This document shows positions 49,677 to 59,424 of a stretch of DNA of 64,000 nucleotides, one piece after another. Every line of letters begins with the position of its first letter. The first letter of the stretch is position 1. Position numbers and translations under genes: made by a program. Source of the DNA: Candidatus Chlorobium antarcticum (lineage in GTDB: Bacteria > Bacteroidota > Chlorobiia > Chlorobiales > Chlorobiaceae); NCBI GenBank assembly GCA_030765725.1, contig JAVCDF010000006.1, positions 113,476 to 177,475 on the forward strand, given 5' to 3'. The notes under the pieces are model-generated. The model worked only from the letters and a program-made list of their open reading frames with translations. It was not told where the DNA came from and ran no database searches.

Positions 49677-50663
49677 TCAGGAAATGTCACTGAAATGTTT
49701 CATAAACTGTGATCGTTCATAGGCCGCAGGGTGAAGAGAGTTCTTCATGCTCATCCGCCCGACAAGCTCTGAGAGTGAAGCAAACCCCTGCCGATCCATA
49801 TACTCCTCAAGCCCTTCAAGCATAGTGCGGATTTCCTCAAACCCCTTAAGATAAAGCACCGAAGCAACCTCTACCGCCTTTGCTCCTGCCAGCAGCTGCT
49901 TGATGAGCGTTTCGCTGTTGTGCACGCCTGTGGATGCTACGAGGTCGCACCCGACACTGCCGGAGAGCATGGCTATCCAACGCAATGAGTGGCAATAATC
50001 CTCAGGTGTACTGAATAAAGGCGCTGGCTTGAGTTCCATGGTGTCAATGTCGATATCGGGTGAAAAGAACCGGTTGAACATCACCAGACTGCCGATTCCC
50101 GTAGAAGGAAGAGCCCTGGCTGTATGGGCAAGAGAGGAAAAATAACTGCTGACTTTGGCTGCAACAGGAATCCTCACCGCCTTGGTAACAGCGCTGAGCA
50201 CATCAAAATATACCTGTTCGTTTTCCGCTGAACTCCGGGACGGATCGGAAGGCATCACAAAAATGTTGATTTCAAGACCGTCCGCACCAGCATCCTCTAT
50301 TTCACGGGCAAACTGCACCCACTCTCCCGCTGAAACACAGTTAATGCTGGCAATAACCGGAACCGGAACCTCACGGCAAGAGGCCCGAATCAATTCAAGA
50401 TAACTGGCAAGAGCGTCTCCCCTGGAATACTCCCGTATGTAATCCTCCGCCTGAGCATAAAAAAACCGCTGTTCATTGCCGCCCAGGCTCCGTGCTGCGT
50501 CCTGCATAATCTGCTCTTCAAAGAGCGATTTCAGCACCACCGCACCCGCACCACACCGGGCCGCCTCGCTTACATGTTCAACGCTGCCGGTAAGAGTGCA
50601 GCTTGCCGCAATGATCGGGCTTTTCAGTTTAAGTCCCATCCAGGTCGTCGAAAGATCTGCCAT
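49677..50663 (-). CDS. Dihydroorotate dehydrogenase-like protein of uncertain substrate
   Basis: A 328-residue TIM-barrel flavoprotein related to class 1 DHODs. N-terminal MGLKLKSPIIAASCTLTG resembles the family opening, and the phosphate-binding GAKAVEVASVLYLKG is at the C-terminal end. The loop with the class 1 catalytic Cys (usually LNLSCPN) here reads INIFVMPSDP, so the Cys is absent. The substrate may not be dihydroorotate. It lies about 100 bases upstream of sdhC on the same strand. Confidence 0.75.
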   Translation of the reverse strand: MADLSTTWMGLKLKSPIIAASCTLTGSVEHVSEAARCGAGAVVLKSLFEEQIMQDAARSLGGNEQRFFYAQAEDYIREYSRGDALASYLELIRASCREVPVPVIASINCVSAGEWVQFAREIEDAGADGLEINIFVMPSDPSRSSAENEQVYFDVLSAVTKAVRIPVAAKVSSYFSSLAHTARALPSTGIGSLVMFNRFFSPDIDIDTMELKPAPLFSTPEDYCHSLRWIAMLSGSVGCDLVASTGVHNSETLIKQLLAGAKAVEVASVLYLKGFEEIRTMLEGLEEYMDRQGFASLSELVGRMSMKNSLHPAAYERSQFMKHFSDIS

Positions 50664-50868
50664 ATGTTCATTGATAAATTTACTCTACAATTCTTCACAC
50701 CTATAACGCATCCCCGCCCATTGAAAATTCCACAGCGGAGTGAAATTAATTCTACCGTAACTCTATACCATAACTCTGTAATTATTAATAAAGGGCCGGG
50801 AAATACAACTCATGACCGATAGTAGACATAGAAGACAAAAGACACACTCTCTGAGGGCGACCTCAAGG

Positions 50869-51678
50869 TCAAGACTCCGCTACTTCGCACTCCCCGTTCC
50901 GGAGTCCACTTTGGAGAGCAAGTCGGCCTGACACATAACCAACAATGGCTCCGACGGCAAGCTCCCGCTCACAGTCACAGAAAACCTGGTGACCGGACCG
51001 TTCCAACCAGAGAACTTTTCTCTCTTCGAGCGGGGTGGAGATCCCCTCGCCGAGGAGCTCTACACTGTCGGGAAGCACAGTATTCTCGTGGCGGTTATGG
51101 ATAATGAAAACCGGGCAGCTGACCTTCGACAGTTTGAGAGTCGTATGCTTGACAAGTTCGAAAAACGAGAGGATTGCGTCGGTCGGGGCCCACTCATAGT
51201 GGGCGGTACAGCTGGCATTATCGGGGTCTGCAAAAACAGACTGGAGATTCCATTTTCTGAACACGGTACTGAGAATGCGTGCGGCAAAATGCAGGGGACG
51301 GCCGGGCCCAAGCAGGGAAACCAGCCTGAAGGCCGGAGTCACCAGAACGAGCGAATCAATTTTTTCAGGATAGGCAGTGGCGAGATTGAGCGCGAGAAGA
51401 GCCCCCATACTGTGGCCCACCACAACAATGCGCCTGGCTTGTTGGGAAAGCGTGTCAAAAGCCTCAGTGGCATCAAGTAGCCACTCAGACCAACGAACAC
51501 CCCTGAGTGCTTCTGGCGACTGCTTTCCGTGACCCCGGAGCAGCGGGCGGAGGACGGGAATACCCAAGTCTGAAAGCGGCTTATGCAGAGCCTCAACACT
51601 CTCACCTGTCGCAGTAAATCCGTGAAGAATCAGGATGCCCAGAGGGCTCTTTGGTGGAGTTTCAGAAGTCATGCACAT
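50869..51678 (-). CDS. Alpha/beta hydrolase (carboxylesterase/lipase-like)
   Basis: A 269-residue esterase-fold protein. ILILHGFTATGES holds the oxyanion-hole HG, VVGHSMGALLAL the nucleophile elbow GHSMG, and a late SGHQVFCDCE the catalytic His. The usual acid position reads NRHENTV, so Glu may replace the customary Asp. Similar to thermostable carboxylesterases and monoacylglycerol lipases. Substrate unknown. Start 51678 or 51672. Confidence 0.82.
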   Translation of the reverse strand: MCMTSETPPKSPLGILILHGFTATGESVEALHKPLSDLGIPVLRPLLRGHGKQSPEALRGVRWSEWLLDATEAFDTLSQQARRIVVVGHSMGALLALNLATAYPEKIDSLVLVTPAFRLVSLLGPGRPLHFAARILSTVFRKWNLQSVFADPDNASCTAHYEWAPTDAILSFFELVKHTTLKLSKVSCPVFIIHNRHENTVLPDSVELLGEGISTPLEERKVLWLERSGHQVFCDCERELAVGAIVGYVSGRLALQSGLRNGECEVAES

Positions 51679-51831
51679 TCCCGGGTCTTGGTCTGAATTC
51701 TCTCGGCCATATTGGTTACCGTAAAACGCTTAAGGGAATATACCGCTCATACAGAGAAAATTCCCGTAAATTGGCTACTTTTCATAAACCATTCCCACTG
51801 GACCAAAAACCAACCAACCACTGACGATCCA

Positions 51832-52341
51832 ATGAAACGACATACGCTACCAGCCGGCTTCCTTTTTCTTGCTCTTGCTCTGAGCTCCTGCTCAACGGGA
51901 CGGGGCCCTTTCATACATGAAGAGAGCAGGCTGATTTCCCCCGAAGAGGCCTACCGGCTGGGAAAACTCAAAAACACTCCTTACAGCATCAATGGCAGAG
52001 TCTATGTACCGATGAGCTATGAGCAAGCGCTCGCCTTTGAAGAGGTAGGAATGGCCTCATGGTACGGCCATGAAACCCTCAAAAAAAACAATGGCCAGCC
52101 GACGGCGTACGGCGAACAGTTCGACCCAGCAACCCCGAGCGCAGCCCACAAGTACCTGCCCCTTCCCTCGATTGTTCGTGTAACCAACCTTGAAAACAGC
52201 CAGTCCATAGTGGTCCGGGTCAATGACCGCGGCCCTTTTGTCGACGACCGCGTCATAGATTTAAGCGCCGAGGGCGCCAAGCAGTTGGGTTTTTATCAGA
52301 AGGGGACGGCCAGAGTCAAGGTAGTGGTTATCAGCGAGTGA
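51832..52341 (+). CDS. rlpA: RlpA-like septal-ring lipoprotein
   Basis: Exported lipoprotein of the double-psi beta-barrel RlpA family, lytic transglycosylase in other species. The lipobox is ALSSC (Cys19). GMASWYGHETLKKNNGQPTA and VRVNDRGPFVDDRVIDLS are the two conserved blocks, the second holding the catalytic Asp. 169 residues, without the SPOR domain that many RlpA proteins carry. A long perfect hairpin follows 4 bases after the stop. Confidence 0.88.
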   Translation: MKRHTLPAGFLFLALALSSCSTGRGPFIHEESRLISPEEAYRLGKLKNTPYSINGRVYVPMSYEQALAFEEVGMASWYGHETLKKNNGQPTAYGEQFDPATPSAAHKYLPLPSIVRVTNLENSQSIVVRVNDRGPFVDDRVIDLSAEGAKQLGFYQKGTARVKVVVISE

Positions 52342-52345
52342 GTGA

Positions 52346-52373
52346 GCGGCGGTCACTTTTTCATGACCGCCGC
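52346..52373. terminator. Perfect 10-base hairpin between rlpA and transaldolase
   Basis: GCGGCGGTCA (52346-52355) pairs with TGACCGCCGC (52364-52373) across an eight-base loop. It overlaps the end of the converging transaldolase gene. No clear T run follows on either side, so it is a probable but atypical terminator. Confidence 0.6.
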
Positions 52374-53021
52374 ATCTTCCATAAATTTCTTCAGGCCGCT
52401 CTCGGTCAGAGGATGAACTGCAAGCTGACGGATAACGCTGTAGGGGATGGTGGCAATATCGGCACCGATTCTCGCCGCCTCCACCACATGCTGCGGATGG
52501 CGCACGCTGGCTACAATCACTTCAGTCATATAACCATAATTGTCGTAGATGTCGACAATATCCTCAACAAGAGCCATTCCCTCAGCGCTGATGTCGTCAA
52601 GCCTTCCTACAAAGGGACTGACAAAGGAGGCTCCTGCCTTTGCAGCCAGAATGGCCTGACTGGGAGAAAAAACAAGGGTTGCATTGGTAGCCCTGCCCGC
52701 TTCGGACAAATGGCGGATTGCCTTGAGTCCATCAATGGTCAAAGGACACTTGATGGTCACATTGTCATGAATGGCGGCCAGCTCCTCCCCCTCCTTTATC
52801 ATGGAAGCGGCGTCAAGCGAAGTTACCTCAGCACTGACGGGCCCATCAACAAGGTCGCATATGGCGGCGATATGATCAAAAAAATCACGACGGGTAAAAT
52901 TTGACGGATCCTTCACGATTTTGGCAATCAGCGACGGGTTGGTTGTCACGCCGTCAAGCATCCCAAGCTCCGCTGCAGAGCGAATTTCGTCAAGATTTGC
53001 GGTATCAATGAAAAACTTCAT
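52353..53021 (-). CDS. tal: Transaldolase (TalC/MipB type)
   Basis: Short transaldolase of the pentose phosphate pathway or fructose-6-phosphate aldolase type. [14 protein letters not shown] and the conserved Lys stretch [12 protein letters not shown] are present; the Lys makes the Schiff base. 222 residues. Its GGAGGAG ribosome site overlaps the stop of the upstream DHS-like gene, so the two share a transcript. Confidence 0.92.
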   Translation of the reverse strand: MKFFIDTANLDEIRSAAELGMLDGVTTNPSLIAKIVKDPSNFTRRDFFDHIAAICDLVDGPVSAEVTSLDAASMIKEGEELAAIHDNVTIKCPLTIDGLKAIRHLSEAGRATNATLVFSPSQAILAAKAGASFVSPFVGRLDDISAEGMALVEDIVDIYDNYGYMTEVIVASVRHPQHVVEAARIGADIATIPYSVIRQLAVHPLTESGLKKFMEDAAVMKK

Positions 53022-53030
53022 CTCTCCTCC

Positions 53031-54080
53031 TTATTGAGTGAGTTGCGGTTGATTGAGCATGGCATTGAAATTCCTTGCGGGCCGGCCTTCCCAGTTGCGC
53101 TTGTGGTATGCATAACCGGCAATGAGCGGCATAGCTATGGTAGCCTCGGCATAGACCATCTGCTCATGGACAGTATCAACCTTGCCCCAGGAGCTTGCCT
53201 CTTTGAGGGTTGAGCCTGAAAGTGCGCCATCGCGCTCGTCGGCAACGGTTATCTGCACGGCATAGGTATGCATGGAAACATCCTCGTAGCCAAGCACCTC
53301 GGCAGCAACCACAATGTCCTGAGTAAAGTTCTTCGGAACGCCGCCGCCTATCATGAAAATACCGGTCCGGTCATTCTTTATCTTGATGCGGGTCAGTTCA
53401 CGAAAATCTTTCACAGAGTCGATTGTGACATGACTTTCAGGATTGTGCCACTGGTGGTGCACCAAGCCGAACCCGGCCGAGCAGTCGGAAAACGCCGGAC
53501 AGAAAATCGGCACGCCCTTCTCAAACGCCTTGTAAACGATGGAGTTTTTATCGTGGTTGTTCGCCTCAATGTAGCGACCCATCTTCTCAATGAACTCCCT
53601 TGAAGAGTAGGCTCCATGCGGCATAGAATCGGCAATGGCACCAAGCGTGTCGTCACACACCCTCAAATCGTCCTCGTCAATGAATGTATCGTAAATGCGA
53701 TCAATGTGCAGGTCGCGGAGAATGGCATCGTCAATAAACTGCGTGCCTTTATAATGAAGGAAGCCGAGCGCCTCGAAAAAGTCCTGATCGACTATGTTCG
53801 CACCTGTGGAAACAATGGCGTCAACCATGTTGTTTTCAAGCATGTCTATGATAACCTGCTTGAGACCCGCGCTGACAAGAGAACCCGCGAGCGTCAGAAT
53901 GACGGCACACTCCCTGTCCTTCTGCATCATATCCAGAATGGAAGCAGCGCGCGAAAGGTTCCTCGCCTGAAAAGCGGTCTCCCCCATCTGCTCGACAAGA
54001 GGGACGATGTTAAGCTTTTTGATGTCAATATGTCGGACCGGCTCGTTGAGCAGAGCCTCTTTGGTAATTGCAGGTTCCAT
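53031..54080 (-). CDS. Deoxyhypusine-synthase-family protein
   Basis: A 349-residue protein of the deoxyhypusine synthase family. VSTGANIVDQDF and SSWGKVDTVHEQ match the NAD/spermidine-binding regions, and Lys300 stands where the family catalytic Lys is. Bacteria have no eIF5A, the normal substrate, so this is likely a polyamine enzyme such as a homospermidine synthase-like protein, or has another target. I cannot decide. The transaldolase gene follows 9 bases later. Confidence 0.8.
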   Translation of the reverse strand: MEPAITKEALLNEPVRHIDIKKLNIVPLVEQMGETAFQARNLSRAASILDMMQKDRECAVILTLAGSLVSAGLKQVIIDMLENNMVDAIVSTGANIVDQDFFEALGFLHYKGTQFIDDAILRDLHIDRIYDTFIDEDDLRVCDDTLGAIADSMPHGAYSSREFIEKMGRYIEANNHDKNSIVYKAFEKGVPIFCPAFSDCSAGFGLVHHQWHNPESHVTIDSVKDFRELTRIKIKNDRTGIFMIGGGVPKNFTQDIVVAAEVLGYEDVSMHTYAVQITVADERDGALSGSTLKEASSWGKVDTVHEQMVYAEATIAMPLIAGYAYHKRNWEGRPARNFNAMLNQPQLTQ

Positions 54081-54122
54081 TGTAAAACTGTCCCGGGTTA
54101 TTGAAAAAAAGAGAAAAAAAAA

Positions 54123-54222
54123 GAGAGTAAGCTTACTATATCACACACTCACAATGCCGGATGCTGCTTCCTTCCGGATCTGACATGGTTGGGCAGGCGA
54201 ATGTTGTATAGGACTTACTCTC
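54123..54222 (-). ncRNA. ffs: Signal recognition particle RNA (small bacterial type)
   Basis: On the minus strand the apical domain reads CCGGAAGGAAGCAGCATCCGG, with the conserved GGAA tetraloop and the CAGC internal loop of the SRP RNA. The ends close with GAGAGTAAG pairing with CTTACTCTC, giving about 100 nucleotides. A run of U follows the closing stem (plus-strand A run 54106-54122), which should terminate it. It lies between the DHS-like gene and trpS. Confidence 0.9.
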
Positions 54223-54441
54223 AAAAATATCTGATTTCGCCGTGTTCCTCTGCTACGAAAGTGTAACAAAAAAACATCGAAACAAGTTGCACAATATAGC
54301 CCAACCAAAACTATTATCAAACAAAGCCCTTTTATCTTTCTCCGAACTGTGATAACTTCTGAAGCGTTGACAGAAACATATCTCCACGAAGCCTTCAAAG
54401 AGGCATATTGCCGCACCCAGGAGCGGCATAATTCATTTCTT

Positions 54442-55470
54442 ATGGGAACACCGAGAATCTTAAGCGGGATGCGTCCGACAGGAAGGCTGCACCTCGGACA
54501 TTACACCGGAGCACTTGAAAACTGGGTTGCGCAGCAGAACCTCACCAACCCCGATGGGTCAAGGGGCTGCGAGACCTGCTTTCTCATTGCCGACTACCAC
54601 AACCTGACCACATCGCTCGACACCACCGAGATATACCAGAACACCATTGAGATGCTCATCGACTGGCTCGCTGCCGGCGTGGATCCACTGAAAAGCCCGG
54701 TGTTCCGTCAATCTCAAATCAAGGAACACGCTGAGCTCTTTCTCGTTTTCGCCATGCTCATCACCTCCTCGCGGCTTGAAAGAAACCCGACACTCAAGGA
54801 GCAGGTCCGCGACCTGAACATGGACTCCCTTACCTACGGCCATCTCGGATACCCGGTGCTTCAGGCGGCCGACATACTCCTTTACAAGGGGAACCTGGTG
54901 CCTGTTGGCGAAGACCAGATTCCGCATGTGGAAATTACCCGGGAAATTGCACGGAAGTTCAACAACCACTATCCACACCCCGTTACCGGAGCTGTTTTTC
55001 TTGAGCCTGAGCCTAAAATCACGAAATTCTCGCGACTGGTAGGTCTTGACGGCAAGGCCAAGATGTCCAAGTCACTCGGTAACACCATTCTGCTTTCCGA
55101 CGGCCCGGAAGAGGTCATGAAGAAGATGCGAAACGCCGTGACCGACACCGAAAAAATCCGCCGGAACGATCCGGGGCGGCCGGAAGTCTGCACAGTATTC
55201 AGCTACCACTCACGGTTCAGCTCGCCCGAAACCATCGGTGCAGTTGAAACGGATTGCCGCTCAGGCGCGCTTGGCTGTGTCGACTGCAAAAAAATGTGTG
55301 CAACCGCAATCTCTTCCGAGCTGGAACCCATTCTTGAAAAACGGCGCCACTTCGCCTCGGACCTCGACACCGTTTACGACATTCTCCTGGAAGGAGAAAA
55401 AAAAGCAAAGGCCATAGCCCAAAATACCATGAAGGAGGTTCGGGCCGCCATGAATCTGGGAGAACAATGA
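54442..55470 (+). CDS. trpS: Tryptophanyl-tRNA synthetase with an Fe-S-type Cys pattern
   Basis: Class I synthetase. LHLGHYTGALENW is the HIGH motif and AKMSKSLGN the KMSKS loop. The C-terminal region has Cys250, Cys272, Cys279 and Cys282, spacing C-x21-C-x6-C-x2-C, nearly the pattern of the Thermotoga TrpRS that carries a [4Fe-4S] cluster near the anticodon site. 342 residues from the chosen ATG at 54442; the frame extends to 54349. Coupled to the HAD gene by ATGA. Confidence 0.92.
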   Translation: MGTPRILSGMRPTGRLHLGHYTGALENWVAQQNLTNPDGSRGCETCFLIADYHNLTTSLDTTEIYQNTIEMLIDWLAAGVDPLKSPVFRQSQIKEHAELFLVFAMLITSSRLERNPTLKEQVRDLNMDSLTYGHLGYPVLQAADILLYKGNLVPVGEDQIPHVEITREIARKFNNHYPHPVTGAVFLEPEPKITKFSRLVGLDGKAKMSKSLGNTILLSDGPEEVMKKMRNAVTDTEKIRRNDPGRPEVCTVFSYHSRFSSPETIGAVETDCRSGALGCVDCKKMCATAISSELEPILEKRRHFASDLDTVYDILLEGEKKAKAIAQNTMKEVRAAMNLGEQ

Positions 55471-56153
55471 GCAGCAAAGCCGCATTCATTTTTGACATGG
55501 ACGGGGTGCTGACCGACAACATGCGCCATCATGCCGACTCCTGGGTTGAGCTCTTCCGCGACTACGGACTTGAAGGGCTTGACGCAGAACGATATCTGGT
55601 GGAAACCGCAGGTATGAAAGGGCATGATGTCCTTCGCTACTTTCTCGACCCCAACATCAGCGCCGCCGAAGCCGACCACCTTACAGAACTGAAAGACTTT
55701 CTCTACCGCGTCAGTTCGCGAAGCGCAATCCAACCGCTCCCGGGCCTTGGCGCATTCCTGGCAAAAGCTGCTGAAAGAGGCATAAAGCTGGCAATCGGAA
55801 GCGGGGCCGGCCATAAAAACATCGACTTCATCCTGGACATTCTCGGCATTCGCAGCTCCTTCGACGCAATTGTCTCCGCGTCGGATGTTGAGCGGGGAAA
55901 ACCCGATCCCGATATTTTTCTGCGGGCAGCGGAACTGCTTGATGTTCCCCCCTCCTCATGCATTGTGTTCGAAGACGCCATTCCCGGCCTTGAAGCAGCC
56001 CGAAGCGCCGGCATGGCAGCCATAGCCCTCACCACCACCAACAGCAGAGAGGCATTCAGCACTTTCGGGAATGTTGTTGCCATCATTGACGACTTCACCA
56101 CGCTCGACCCCCCCGAACTCATCGGGAATATGTCGGAAAGCAAAACATTTTGA
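55467..56153 (+). CDS. HAD-family hydrolase (beta-phosphoglucomutase-like)
   Basis: A 228-residue phosphatase/mutase. [12 protein letters not shown] is motif I with both Asp, [12 protein letters not shown] holds the motif III Lys, and [12 protein letters not shown] motif [13 protein letters not shown] is in the cap domain. Related proteins handle sugar phosphates, but the substrate is not determined. Overlaps trpS by 4 bases and is followed by argS 19 bases later. Confidence 0.85.
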   Translation: MSSKAAFIFDMDGVLTDNMRHHADSWVELFRDYGLEGLDAERYLVETAGMKGHDVLRYFLDPNISAAEADHLTELKDFLYRVSSRSAIQPLPGLGAFLAKAAERGIKLAIGSGAGHKNIDFILDILGIRSSFDAIVSASDVERGKPDPDIFLRAAELLDVPPSSCIVFEDAIPGLEAARSAGMAAIALTTTNSREAFSTFGNVVAIIDDFTTLDPPELIGNMSESKTF

Positions 56154-56172
56154 CAGCACCATAAAGCCAGCG

Positions 56173-57831
56173 ATGCAGGAATTTTTCAGACCAGTCATTC
56201 AGGACGCGCTCCGCAAAGCGGAGATAGAAACAGGCCAACCGGTTCAGATCGAAAAGCCGGCTTCGGCTAAATTCGGGCACTTTTCCACCAACATTGCATT
56301 TCTGGCCGCCAAAGAGCTGGGCAAAAACCCCCGGGCTCTGGCACAGGAACTCATAGAGCATCTCTCTTTCCCTTCCGGAAGTGTTGAAAAGGCCGAGGTT
56401 GCCGGCCCCGGATTCATCAACTTCTTCCTGACTGCGCCCTTCATTATGGACTCCCTCACAGAGGTACTCCAGCGTAAAGATGACTTTGGCCGTGGAACAT
56501 CCGGAAAAGGCAAAAAAGCCATTGTGGAGTATGTGAGCGCGAACCCAACCGGCCCACTCACAATCGGGCGGGGCCGTGGCGGCGTCCTTGGCGACTGCAT
56601 AGCCAACCTGTTTGAGGCTGACGGCTACAGCGTCACGCGTGAATACTATTTCAATGATGCTGGCCGACAGATGCAGATTCTCGGCGAGTCCGTAAGGTTT
56701 CGCTACCTTGAGCGGTGCAATCAGAAGATTGATTTCCCCGACACCCATTACCAGGGAGCCTACATCGGTGAAATTGCTGGCCAACTCTACACTGAGCACG
56801 GTCGCTCTCTTATGGAAGCTGAGGGAACAGGGGAGTTCAAAAACGCAGCCGAAGCCATTATATTCACCTCTATCAAAAAGACGCTTGAACGCTTAGGCAT
56901 CCGGCACGACTCATTTTTCAACGAACACACCCTGTACGCCGCCGATGAAACTGGTGCAACAGCAAACAGCCGGGTCATTGACGCACTTCGCCAGAAAGGT
57001 TTTATTGATGAATACGAGGGAGCAACATGGTTTCTGACAACAAAGCTCGGACAGGAAAAAAACAAGGTGCTCATCAAGTCAACCGGCGAGCCGAGCTACC
57101 GCCTGCCTGATATTGCCTATCACCTCACCAAATACAAGAGAGGGTTTGAGGTCATAATCAATGTTTTCGGAGCCGACCATATCGACGAGTATCCCGATGT
57201 GATTGAAGCCCTGAAAATACTCGATCACGACACCAGCCAGATACGCATAGCCATCAACCAGTTCGTTACCACCACTGTTGACGGGGAAACCGTCAAGATG
57301 TCAACAAGAAAAGGAAACGCAGACCTGCTTGACGATTTGATAGACGATGTTGGAGCCGATGCAACGCGTCTTTTTTTCATAATGCGCAGCAAAGACTCAC
57401 ACCTCAATTTCGATGTGGATCTTGCCCGAAAGCAGTCGAAAGACAATCCGGTCTTCTATCTGCAGTATGCACACGCCAGAATCTGCAGCCTCTTGAGGAT
57501 GGCCTGGAGCGAAAACGGATTCACCCCCGAAAAGCTGCCCGACATTGCACTGCTCAAAACGCTCTCAGCGCCCGAAGAGCTTCAGCTTGCTCTCGTGCTC
57601 CTCGACTTTCCCGACATGGTGCATTCCGCCCTCAGGCTGCTGGAACCCCAGAAAATGGTTGACTACATGCACTCCATTGCTGAACACTACCACCGTTTTT
57701 ATCAGGAGTGCCCTATCCTCAAAGCAGAACCCGACACAGCCAACGCCAGGCTCATACTCTCTCTGGCTACGCGGCAGGTGCTGCAGAACGGGTTCAGGAT
57801 TCTGGGCATAAGCGCCCCCGAATCAATGTAG
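56173..57831 (+). CDS. argS: Arginyl-tRNA synthetase with altered HIGH motif
   Basis: Class I synthetase of 552 residues. [20 protein letters not shown] is the signature, but the usual HxGH reads TIGR (130-133), so both His residues are replaced. KMSTRKGN near residue 376 is the KMSKS equivalent typical of ArgRS. The N-terminal Add-1 domain and C-terminal anticodon-binding DALR domain are recognisable. Chosen ATG at 56173. Its last 9 bases overlap the converging nadD. Confidence 0.93.
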   Translation: MQEFFRPVIQDALRKAEIETGQPVQIEKPASAKFGHFSTNIAFLAAKELGKNPRALAQELIEHLSFPSGSVEKAEVAGPGFINFFLTAPFIMDSLTEVLQRKDDFGRGTSGKGKKAIVEYVSANPTGPLTIGRGRGGVLGDCIANLFEADGYSVTREYYFNDAGRQMQILGESVRFRYLERCNQKIDFPDTHYQGAYIGEIAGQLYTEHGRSLMEAEGTGEFKNAAEAIIFTSIKKTLERLGIRHDSFFNEHTLYAADETGATANSRVIDALRQKGFIDEYEGATWFLTTKLGQEKNKVLIKSTGEPSYRLPDIAYHLTKYKRGFEVIINVFGADHIDEYPDVIEALKILDHDTSQIRIAINQFVTTTVDGETVKMSTRKGNADLLDDLIDDVGADATRLFFIMRSKDSHLNFDVDLARKQSKDNPVFYLQYAHARICSLLRMAWSENGFTPEKLPDIALLKTLSAPEELQLALVLLDFPDMVHSALRLLEPQKMVDYMHSIAEHYHRFYQECPILKAEPDTANARLILSLATRQVLQNGFRILGISAPESM

Positions 57832-58428
57832 TTGAGAATCGGTATCGCTCTTTGGGTAGAGCCCCTCACTCCTGATATACCGCTCTATGGAGGAGGGAAC
57901 AAGGGAGGAAAAGCTCTCGCCGTTCGCAATCATCTCCCGTAGCATTGTTGAGGAGAGCGGACTGGAGAAATCAACAAACCTGACTCCCAAGCTTGGCTCA
58001 TCCCTCTCGCCCTGCTGCTCCGCTTTTCGGGCAAACACAACAACATCCGCCAGTTCCTCAATTTCGCGAGGACTTTCCCATAAAGAAAAATCGTGCCAGC
58101 TATCCTCGCCGACAAGCAGACTCAGACGGGCTGAAGGATAGAGGGAGCGGACAAACCGGAGAAAATTGACTGTATAGGAAGGGCGCCTCTGTTCGAGCTC
58201 CCAGCCGCAGGCATCGCAAAAATAGCCGGTACTATTGATTTCGCGCGCGAGCAACTCCGTCATTGCTTTACGCTCGGAGTCGCTTGCACTACGCTGCTGT
58301 TTGAGCGGATTGTCAGAAACGGAAAGAATGAGTCGGTCTAGAGAGAGGAGTTCCCGAGCAAAAAAAGCCATGGCAAGATGGCCATTATGGGGAGGGTCGA
58401 ATGTCCCTCCCAATACCCCGACATGCAT
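57823..58428 (-). CDS. nadD: Nicotinate-nucleotide adenylyltransferase
   Basis: Makes deamido-NAD from nicotinate mononucleotide. [18 protein letters not shown] opens the nucleotidyltransferase fold and [10 protein letters not shown] is the ISSTxxR motif. 201 residues. It starts 13 bases after bamD on the same strand and overlaps argS at the 3' end. Confidence 0.93.
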   Translation of the reverse strand: MHVGVLGGTFDPPHNGHLAMAFFARELLSLDRLILSVSDNPLKQQRSASDSERKAMTELLAREINSTGYFCDACGWELEQRRPSYTVNFLRFVRSLYPSARLSLLVGEDSWHDFSLWESPREIEELADVVVFARKAEQQGERDEPSLGVRFVDFSSPLSSTMLREMIANGESFSSLVPSSIERYIRSEGLYPKSDTDSQLH

Positions 58429-58441
58429 GGGGATTACCCCC

Positions 58442-59338
58442 TCAGGAGTTAGAGAAATTAACGAGAATTTCGTCGCGCAGCCCCTTCATCTCATCCAGAG
58501 ACTCAGGGTATTTCTGAAGAAACCGGTCAAGTGCAGTGCGTGCATCGAACCACTTGCCACGCTTGACGAGCACCTCAATCTGACCTACGAGCGCAGACCT
58601 GTACCATGGAGTATCGGGATAGCGGCGTACGACTTCGTCAAAAGATATCCCTGCTGCCTTATATTTTTTCAGAACAACATACTGACGGGCAACAGAGTAC
58701 GCAGAAGCTGCAAGCTTGTCATACAGAACCGGAATGGCCATCATCGCATGGGTGACGGAACCCTGCCGTTTCAGCTCGCTGTCGAACTCCATGAACCGCT
58801 CGCGGTAGGAGGGGTTTTCAGGATTAATTTTCAGGAGTTCGCGATAGGTGTCGATATCTCTGGAAATTGCGAGTGAATCGCGAGTACCGTATACGCCAAG
58901 CCAACGGGAATATGACGCAATCGCCTTGCGGGTATAGTCTTGGTCAAGTTCGTATCCGGGAGAGAGCTTTTCGTATGAACGCGCCAGCATGAAACCGCTC
59001 TCTTCAATGAACGGGGATCGGGGAACCTGCTGGAGAAGCCTGTCAAACATGTCCGAGGAGAGCAGATACTGTTTGGACTGGTAGTAAGAGTTGGCGAGAA
59101 GAAACAGCACATCATCCTCAAGAGCGGTGGCCCGCGATGAAAAAAGAAGCGTTTCAAGTTCAGCTGCAGCTTTCTCGTACTCTTGTTCGCCGTAGAGTTC
59201 AGACGCCCTTTGGTACCCCTCCTTAACCTGCGTCTCCGCAGTCACTGCCGGTTTCTGCGTAGAGCAAGCCGACAGACCCATTGATGCGCAGGCAATCAGC
59301 AAAAATGCCGAACGAAACAACCACTTTCCCATCTTCAT
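58442..59338 (-). CDS. bamD: Outer-membrane assembly lipoprotein BamD
   Basis: Exported TPR lipoprotein of the Bam complex. The lipobox is LSAC. TPR-like helical repeats follow (RASELYGEQEYEKAAAELE and later pairs), typical of BamD/YfiO. I chose ATG at 59338 because GGGAG lies about 6 bases before it (298 residues); the frame allows 59356. nadD follows closely. Confidence 0.88.
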   Translation of the reverse strand: MKMGKWLFRSAFLLIACASMGLSACSTQKPAVTAETQVKEGYQRASELYGEQEYEKAAAELETLLFSSRATALEDDVLFLLANSYYQSKQYLLSSDMFDRLLQQVPRSPFIEESGFMLARSYEKLSPGYELDQDYTRKAIASYSRWLGVYGTRDSLAISRDIDTYRELLKINPENPSYRERFMEFDSELKRQGSVTHAMMAIPVLYDKLAASAYSVARQYVVLKKYKAAGISFDEVVRRYPDTPWYRSALVGQIEVLVKRGKWFDARTALDRFLQKYPESLDEMKGLRDEILVNFSNS

Positions 59339-59424
59339 AGAAACTCCCGTGTCCATTGATTACCATGCATTTTTTAAACATACCATAAAACCCGCATTAT
59401 TCTCTCTAGCGGAATTAGCGGCTG

